Shown here: positions 53,601 through 62,600 of the stretch, piece by piece | Layout of the letters: the number at the start of each line of letters is the position of its first letter | Numbering within the stretch: position 1 is the first letter of the stretch | Source of the DNA: Acanthococcus lagerstroemiae | Lineage: Eukaryota > Arthropoda > Insecta > Hemiptera > Eriococcidae | Reading direction: 5' to 3' | Length of the DNA stretch: 64,000 bases | Assembly (NCBI GenBank): GCA_031841125.1 | Contig: CM063112.1 | Coordinates: 17,138,603 to 17,202,602 of the forward strand | Program-made: the position numbers and the translations under genes | The notes under the pieces: generated by a model | What the model saw: only the letters and a program-made list of their open reading frames with translations | Told to the model about the DNA's origin: nothing | Database searches by the model: none

Positions 53601-56600
53601 TCCGCTACTGAATAGAGGGTCGAACTAATACGTTATACTCGTACATAGAGAACAAGTATATGTACCTCTGTCTGTTGTTAGATGTACATCCAAAGGAGCC
53701 TTGCCAACACCGGAAGCGTCAATTTTGAAAGACGATGGGATTTGAGCTCTGCAGTGATCAATGCCGCTACCATAGACCTTGACTTTACTAACATCGATGA
53801 CGGGTTCTACTTCTACCTGTAAAATGAAACAGTTATAAGTTGATTTAGCTATTCCTCAAAACAGATTAACTCTTTATCCTAAAGATACTCCTCATCAGAT
53901 TGAAATAAAAGCAACCCGACCTTGAATGGTGATCCTGGAATATGTTGTTCGGCGAACTTGATAGCAATGTCGTAGTCACCGGGCTCTGTTGGAACGTATT
54001 CAACAGAACATGAGCCATCACGATTGTCTTTACAAGTCATTTTAGCTTCTGACGGTCCCTCGATGGCAAGACCAAGTCCACCAGAGCCAGCACCTAAAAT
54101 GAAAACGCAATCTTTCGCGATTGACTCTTAAACCAATAGGTTACACTTACATACATATCTTCGTTTATTCTGCAAAACCGACTTTACCTTTCGTTTCTAC
54201 CGTAAACTGATTGGTCTGATTCAGAATTCCCTTTTCCAGTCCTTTGCCATAAGCTTTGCACTTGGTCGGATCTGTTCCGCGTTTCACATTCACGACAAAC
54301 GGCGATCCGGGAATCGGTAAACCGTCGTATAGTATTTCTATGGTATGGGCACCTGAAACATCATACGGAACATGTGGTCGGGGTACTTGAAATTGCTTTT
54401 GAATGGCATTATTTTACTTGAGAGATTCGAAAACGAACCTTCCTCGAAAGGTGTGTAGCTGATTTTGTAAGTGCCATCAGACAGAGGCGTGATCTGATTC
54501 TCAGTTTTATTTCCGGACGGATTGGTAATTGTACAGGTGACCTTCTTGCCATCATCTCGGATACCTAGCTGTTTTGAATCAACAAGGAATTCGGCCTTCG
54601 AGTGCTGACACACACCTACAAACAGAATAAAATGCACAAATTAAATAACAGCTGACGGATCCATACTTCGGACAGATTTGAAGGAAAGACAGAAACAGTG
54701 CAATGGTTAAACTGAGGCTGAAACATAATGGAAGTTGATACAGGTAGTGCTCTTTTTTCGAAAATAATATTGACCCTGACTGGACATTTTCCTAGGTACA
54801 CGGGTGATGTAAATCACAGCATGCACACGTTGCAATTTTCTAATTTCTCCAATGTAGAAGACACCATGTCATGAGATACAGTTTAGGCAGTATACACCGC
54901 AAGATGATTCGAAATGTGTTTCTCATATGAAACCAAACTGAAGATCTGAGTTAATTAAGCTTGGAGTAGGTATAGTTTCGAAAACTTCTATTCTAGTGTG
55001 AAGTAACGAGTCTGAAAGAGTTCTGAAGCTAGTCTTGAATACGCGTGAAAACCTGATGGTTGACGAGTCTTCAAGTTTGAAAAAGTCTCGAAGAGTTTCC
55101 AAGAGTTTAATTCGTTTGAAAAAGTATTAATTCCCATACTGCTTAGGTACTAATAAATTATCACCCGCATGCTGGACAGTGGTCGATTACAGGCATCAAA
55201 TCCTCGGATACATTGAGAAACTGAATGAAAATCGCAGTATGTGTATGAAAAATCTAGCTATGCATGGGGTGTGTGTGGGCGGGGGTATAAAACACAAACA
55301 TGACCTATAGGTTTGTTCTTCATTCAGCTGTCCAATTACTGATATTCTGTCACAAACGAGTTATTATACTTAAAACATTATAACATTAGTGCAACACATT
55401 ATCAACTACTAACTCAGATAAATGCGATTAAAACACACCACTCAAATTGCGGTTAACGGTAGCATCTCAGCGTTATAACCAAAGGGCAGCGAGTACACTC
55501 TGGAGCATCAGCCGATGAGTTAGAGAAGACGCACAGGAAGGAAAACTCACAGCGCACTCGTTTTTACCGTGCGGCTGGATCCCGCTGCCAATGGCTCTGA
55601 TGTTTTTCCAGTTCACATCCGGTACGATGGACGCTTGATACGGCGAGCCTGGAATCGGCTCATCGTTGAACGTGATGTTAATGACGTACTCTCCGGCTTC
55701 CATCGGCAAGTACGCGACCGAGCAGGTACCGTCGCCGTTGTCCCGACAATTAATCGCCGCCTCGCAAGGGCCCTCGACGGTCACTCCCAGTCCGCCACGT
55801 CCGGCTTTTTTCGTGTCAATCACGAACTCGGCCGGATGCTTGACCACTCCGTGCTCGAGTCCGGGTCCGAATGCGGTCACTCTGCTCGGGTCGGAGCCGT
55901 ATGTGCACATAAGCTTGTGTGGCTTCTGCAATACCGCCTGACCGCCGAATGATATATTCAGCCAGTATTCACCCACCTCAGTAGGCGTGAAGTTGACTAG
56001 GTAGCCGTCGTGCGTCGGCACGATATGCGCCTTCACCATGTTGCCTGATGGACTTCGTATCACCAGGGTGATATCCGCTTTTCCAGCGCCCTCGGTTATG
56101 ACGTGGAATTGCTGCAGACTGTTGATTGGAGCCACTGCGGCGCGAATTTATTACTTAGAATCAGGCACAATGACATTCATGGGATGGGATTAGACTTATA
56201 GGCTCAGGTAATATTAATACTATGTTTCGACACATTTCTTTAGATCAGAATCAACCTGCAATCTTTGGTGGCTGAAAGAGCAATTTTTGGGTTAAAAAGA
56301 GTGAGAAGGTAAGAAAACGATTCATCAGGCAACTTAATCACCTCACAGGCATGTCGCCTGATTTTGACACTTTTTATTCTTCGTCCATGGGTAGAGTACG
56401 TAACTAAGTCACCAGATCAGGTTTCCTCCATTTCCTTAACAAGTGGGTAGTAATAGTGAAGGGTCAAGTTTGAAAATTATCCCTACGTATAGGAATGGGG
56501 TGGTTAGAAGAGGGAGCTAAGGTCAGGGTTGAAACTTTATCTGAGTCAAACTCAGTTAACGGCTAATAAATTAGAAAACCCTTTCACTGCAATAAGGGTT

Positions 56601-59600
56601 ATTCTGCATAAAGAAAAGAAACTAGACGGGAATTTCTTCCTCGAAAATTTAAATACTTAATCAAAACTATTAATCTGTGCACCAGGAAGTTGAGTTTTTC
56701 ATGTACTTCCAAAATGAAGATGATTATTTCACATATATCCTAAAGATTTATGTAACGTGTTATCCCCACCACTAACAATTCAACATCTAAATCGGTATTC
56801 TCTAATCCATAATTCAGAGCAGTTCAAAAAAATCTCCAGGAATTTCCTGGAAAAAATCATGAAATGTTCTCCTTGCTGTTACAATAATACTACAGGGAAA
56901 ACTGTCAATAGATACATACTTGTTTCCAGTCCATCGACCTTGATTTTCGATACGTCCACATTCCCCGGGACCTGTATTTTTAGTGGAGTCTGCGGCACCT
57001 GCACGCCACCATAACGGCAGTTCAAGGTATAATCACCAGGAGCTGGAACCGCATAGTCGATCAAATATGTACCATCTTCATTATCAGTCACTTCTAGTGG
57101 TACATCAATACCATTTTCAGACTTTAATTTGAGATCGATGTTACCTGTGACACATAACTCAATATTACAAAACATTCAAAATGAAATCCCCCAATTGTAG
57201 AAGGCATTGTCAGAGGGATAGCGTACTTTGACCAGCGTCTCTGCAATCGACAGAAAAGTGAGTGGGTCTGTTCGGTTTTACGCTGGACTCGACACCGGGG
57301 CCGAAAATTTGCACTTTTTCTGGACGCACAGGCTGGGCCACGTTCACCTTGAACGGACTACCAGGTACAGCGACACCGCCATAGTTTACCTAGAATCAGA
57401 AATTGGAAGTGAATATAAAATAAAATTGACGTTAGTTTAGGGGCATAACTTGATTACTTTCACATTTCTTCAACACTCGCCAAGATATATGCAGTATTTC
57501 ACTTCCCCTTTCCCTCATCTCTTTGGTGAGTTGTATACCTTAGAGCCATATTATACCCTTTCAAATTTTGAGCCGTGATGTCCATAGCGCACAGCACTGG
57601 GATAAGAAGATGGGGTCATTTTCTTCAGCTAAAGTTCTTACAAAAACAGAAAGTATGTGCAGCAATGTCTGTGTTAGCCCGGGCTCAGTCATCTAGGAGG
57701 CTAACATAGTAGTGTTGTTACCTTGTATCGATGACTGGTCTAGAGAGGAGTACTGTGATGGTTTCCTGTTGCCTTCCCCAGCTTTGGCTCGGGTTTTCTC
57801 TCCTTACACTGGTCCTTGCTCTTTCTTTTAGCTTAATCGTTGTTGGTTTGTGTCACTAGACGAGAAGTTTATTCTTCGCAGCGGCGCATAAAACGACTTT
57901 GCATAAAGTACCTGCCCTCTGTTTAGCACTTTTGATATCCGGATACAGATAACGTGCCCTATCTGCTCACCCTCCGCTGAACAGGTTGCAACTTGGTGCG
58001 TTTTCGAAATGTGGTAGAAAATCGCAAGACATTATTCTTGGGTACCTATTCATTTCGAGAACGTTGCCGGTAGCTGGATTTGAACTTCGGACTTTTGTGT
58101 CTTAAAGCCGTTGTTCATCCGCTACATCACCAAGGGATGCTAACCAACTAATGGAATTTTTAGTCGCACGCTCCAGTCCATCAAAAAATTGTCGTAGTAT
58201 GGAGCAGCTGGGAACTGTTACAGTTTGAGGGCAATATAAGGATGGGAAGATACGTGAAGAATGAAAGAACATAAAGTGTCACTTTTGATCTGCTCTGTTG
58301 CTAACTACATGGGTTGTCTCAAAAGTTTTGCACCGCGCGCTCTAGCGACCGCGGTACTTACCTAGCGGGTTCATGCTGGAGTCATTTTGTAGTCTGGACT
58401 TTCAACAAGACGTACATGAGTTTGTTTTTGTCATGCGATAACTACAAAAAAATGTCAGAAGAATTAGCGCAACACCCCGACGATTCCTCGACTCTTTTCT
58501 TACTGCTTTGAAGCAATGTGCATACCTAGTTACATTAAAATTGCAACTCTTTGCGGCAAAGTCTGTGCCCGAGATTAATCGTACATTATTTGAAGTTCAC
58601 GGTGATAACGTGGTGAGCCGTTCCACGATTCAACATTGGTCTAAGCTGTTTTTCAACAGGGGTCGTATAAGTGTTGAAAATAAACCCCAGAAGCGGTCGA
58701 CCTTCAGTCGTCACAGGTGACGATCTCAGTTTACGAACACATGGGAACTGTGGCAACAAATAGGGTCCCTGCTGGCCGTAGTGTCATCGCTGAGCATTAT
58801 AAAAAGCATTTCTTACGCAAAAATTTGCGACCACAGTTTCCGAAAATTCGACTTGGGAAGCTAGAATGCGGAATAATCATTCCTCACAATAACGCGCACA
58901 TCCACATATCGCTGCACTTGTCACTGATTATCTTATCGAAAATGGCTTATTCGCCGTATAGTCCGGGTCTGAGTCCGCCTGACTACAACCTGTTCCCGAA
59001 GTTAGAGGAACTTCTTCGGGGAGTTCGTTTTTCCACCTTAGGGGACCTAAGTAATATCATGAGCCGAAGAATCGTTACGCTGTTGCGTCAACTCGTCTGA
59101 CTCCTAAGTTATCCTAGCGACAATAACAAACACATATGCATCTTCCTCAATGTCCAGGCTACAAAATGAGTCCACAATGAAACCGCTAGATGAATAATCG
59201 CGGCCGCCAGAGCGCGCTGTACGAAACTTCTGGGACAACTATCGTATGTAGGTTTTACAATCAAAAGTTTTCTGAGGAGTGACGGTGGTAAGTTCTGATT
59301 TCAATTGGATGTTACCTGAATCGTATGCTTCTTTCCCACTCTAGGAGTGTACTGACTAGTAAATGTTCCATTTCTGTTGTCTTTGAGATTCACAGGCACG
59401 GGATTGCAATTGGAGTCTAATATCTGGAAAGTAAAATCATATATTCATAAGTTTCGAATAAAAAAATACAGATTATTAACTATAGGGTACCTAGGGCACA
59501 TCGCCTTCTGCTACTCGAGTTCTACAGTACTGAAGTAATTCTGAAGACAGATAGACAATACGAGCACAAAGGAACTTTTAAGAAAATTGTCAGTTTTCAG

Positions 59601-62600
59601 ACCATTGAAACTTTTTAAGAGGCTCATGGTAAAATTAGTTAGGACCGATTACTGCTGGTTTAAGTTTCTATTAACTTTTTGTAAGACGTAGAAAGATTAT
59701 ACAGGGTTAGTCGGGTTTCCTTTCGTCATAAAAAAACTAGTTTTTCGCGTTATCAAGAATCTTCAGGAAAACCTTTCTAAATCTCCGAAGAATTTCATCG
59801 AAAATCTTCGAGAAAAATCTCCTATTCAGGATACATTTGCGATAATTTTCGAAGAATTTCATCGGAAAAATTTAGAAAAAAGCCAAGTGTTTTTCAAAGA
59901 ATTTCTGCGAAAATCTTCAGGAAAACTTTCCGATAATTTTTAAAGAATTACATCGGAAATTTTCAGAAAACCACTCCGATAATTTCCGAAGAATCTCATT
60001 GAAAATTTAAAAAAAAGCATTCTTCGAGAAAATTTCCAGACAATTTTTCAAGAATTTCATAGGAAATATTCGGAGAAAAACTCCGATGGTTTCTGATGAA
60101 TTTTATCGGGAATCTTCTAGAAAAATGTTCGATAATCTCCGAAGAATTTCGTCGTAAATCTTCGGAAAAAATCGCGGATGATTTTTAAGCAATTTCATTG
60201 TTTTCAATAATTTTGGAAATCTTTAGAAAAAATCTCCATTGATTTCCAAAAAATTTCATAAAAATTCTTCGAGAAAATTTCCTGATAATTTTTGGAGAAT
60301 TTTATCGAAAGAACTCGGGAATAACGTCAAGAGTTTTAAAGAATTGTACCGAAAGGCTTCAGAAAAAACCTTCGATTATTTCCAAGGAATTTCAAGAAAA
60401 ATATTCAGGACTATTCCTTTGATTTTCAAAGATAATTTCCAATGAACCTTACCAAAAATATTAAAGGTAAATTTCCGATCATTTTCAATGAATTTTATCA
60501 GGCGAATTCTGTCAGAAATTTTAGGAAAAATCTTCAACTATTCCAAACAATTTTATCAAGAATCATCGAGAAGTATCTCTGATGATTTTGGAAGGATATC
60601 CTTAGAAAAAATTTTGATGCTTTTCAGAGATTTTCGTCAAAAATGTTCGAGGAAAATCTCCAATGATTTCTAAGGAATTAATCAGAAATCTTGGAGAAAA
60701 ATGTGATAATTTCCAGAGAATTTCATCGGAAAAATTCAGAAAAAAGTCCAGTGTTTTCCAAAAAATGTCGTCGAAAATCTTCGGGAAAATTTTCTGATAA
60801 TTTTTAAAGAACTGCATCGGCAATTTTCGGAAAACAACTTCGGTAATTTCCGAAGAATCTCATCAAACATTTTTAGAAAAAATTTCCAATGTTTCCCAAG
60901 AAAGTTCTTTCTGAAGAAAACCTTCAAGAATCATCGAAGGTACTTTTCAATGATTTCCGATAAAATCCTTTGGAATAATTGCAGAGTTTTCCAGAAATTT
61001 CCTACAAATTTCTCCTGAATTCATTGGATGTTTTTCAATGACATCCGATAAATAAAATTCATTGAAAATGATCGGAAATTTACCTTTAATATTTTTGGTA
61101 AGGTTCATTGGAAATTATCTTTGAAAATCAAAGGAATAGTCCTGAATATTTTTCTTGAAATTCCTTGGAAATAATCGAAAGTTTTTTCTGAAGATTTTTG
61201 GTACAATTCTTTAAAACTCTTGACGTTATTCCCGAGTGCTCTCGATCAAATTCTCCAAAAATTATCAGGAAATTTTCGCGAAGAATTTTTATGGAAATTT
61301 TTGGAAAACAATGGAGATTCTTTCTAAAAATTTCCGAAATTATTGGACATTTTCCCAAAAAATTTGCAATGAAATTGCTTAAAAATCATCCGAGATTTTT
61401 TCAGAAGATTTCCTATGAAATTCTTCAAAAATTGTCAGGAAATTTTCTCGAAGAATGCTGATGAACTTTCCTGGAAACATTGGAAATTTTTTCTAAAAAT
61501 TTTCAATGAGATTCTTTGGGAATCATTAGAGCTGTTTTCCGAAAATTTCCGATACAATTCTTTGAAAATTATTGGAAAATTTTCTCGAATAAGATTTTCG
61601 TGGAAATTTTTTGGAGATTTAGAAAATTTTTCCTGAAGATTCTTGATAAAATTCTTCAAAAGTTATCGGAGTTTTCCCGAATTTTCCATGAAATTCTTGT
61701 CGAAGAGATCTCTCGTCTGGCGAAATGACTTTTTCATTATTTCTTGAATTTTTATGACCACTGAGAAAAATATATGACTTTCATGACCAGTAGACACCCT
61801 GGTTCAGACTGTTTTCACCGCTACAGGAGTCTTGGATGAAGATTCTTGATGAATCCTAGCTCTGTTGTTCAATGCAGTAAATCTATAGTACGTAGTACTA
61901 AGATATGTACTACAAACCTTAACGTCCAACGGAGCATTACCAGCCTTTCTAGTGTCGATGGTAAAATCGACTGGAACGTTGACTGGTATATTTCCCTGGA
62001 TCCCTTTACCGGAACACTCGACCTGCGAAACCAACACACGGTTCTTCAATATTTCTCCTTCATTTTTTGAATTCCAGTCTGATGAGGCACACAATCTGTT
62101 CATTTCAGAAAGGATCTCCTATTCAACTCACCTTATTCGGGTAGTAGTCTGTATTGGGGAGTATTTGAGCAATGTACGGGGAGTTTGGTATGTCTTCGTT
62201 ATCACACAGAATATGAACAGCATATTCGCCAGGTGCAGTCGGGTAATATTTGATGTCAGCTGAACCATCTCCGTTATCATCGCATTCGATTTTAGCTTGC
62301 GAAGGACCTTCTATGCTAAATCCTACAGCCAGTCAATACGAATTTTCATTTCTAATATTATTAGTAAGTATAATTCAATGTGATACATAATATATAGCAT
62401 AGTATCAGTGAAGTTTCAAAGCAATAGTATGTATTGGAGAGTCGAATATAGTATACTCGTACCTATACTTTCACACCAAAGTCAATTAAGTAACGTGACT
62501 TTCAATCAATACAGCCCGCAACTTTTTCGAAACTCTCTTTAAACAAATTTTGACATTAAACTGCAAATCAAAACCAACCTAAGGCGCCGGTTTCGCCGTT

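Noticed and set aside
55473..55567. Read-through of the filamin exon to a stop at 5' of 55,568
   Set aside because: The donor gtaaaa at 55,567 and exact continuity of Ig11 into the 54,615 exon show the extra residues are intronic.
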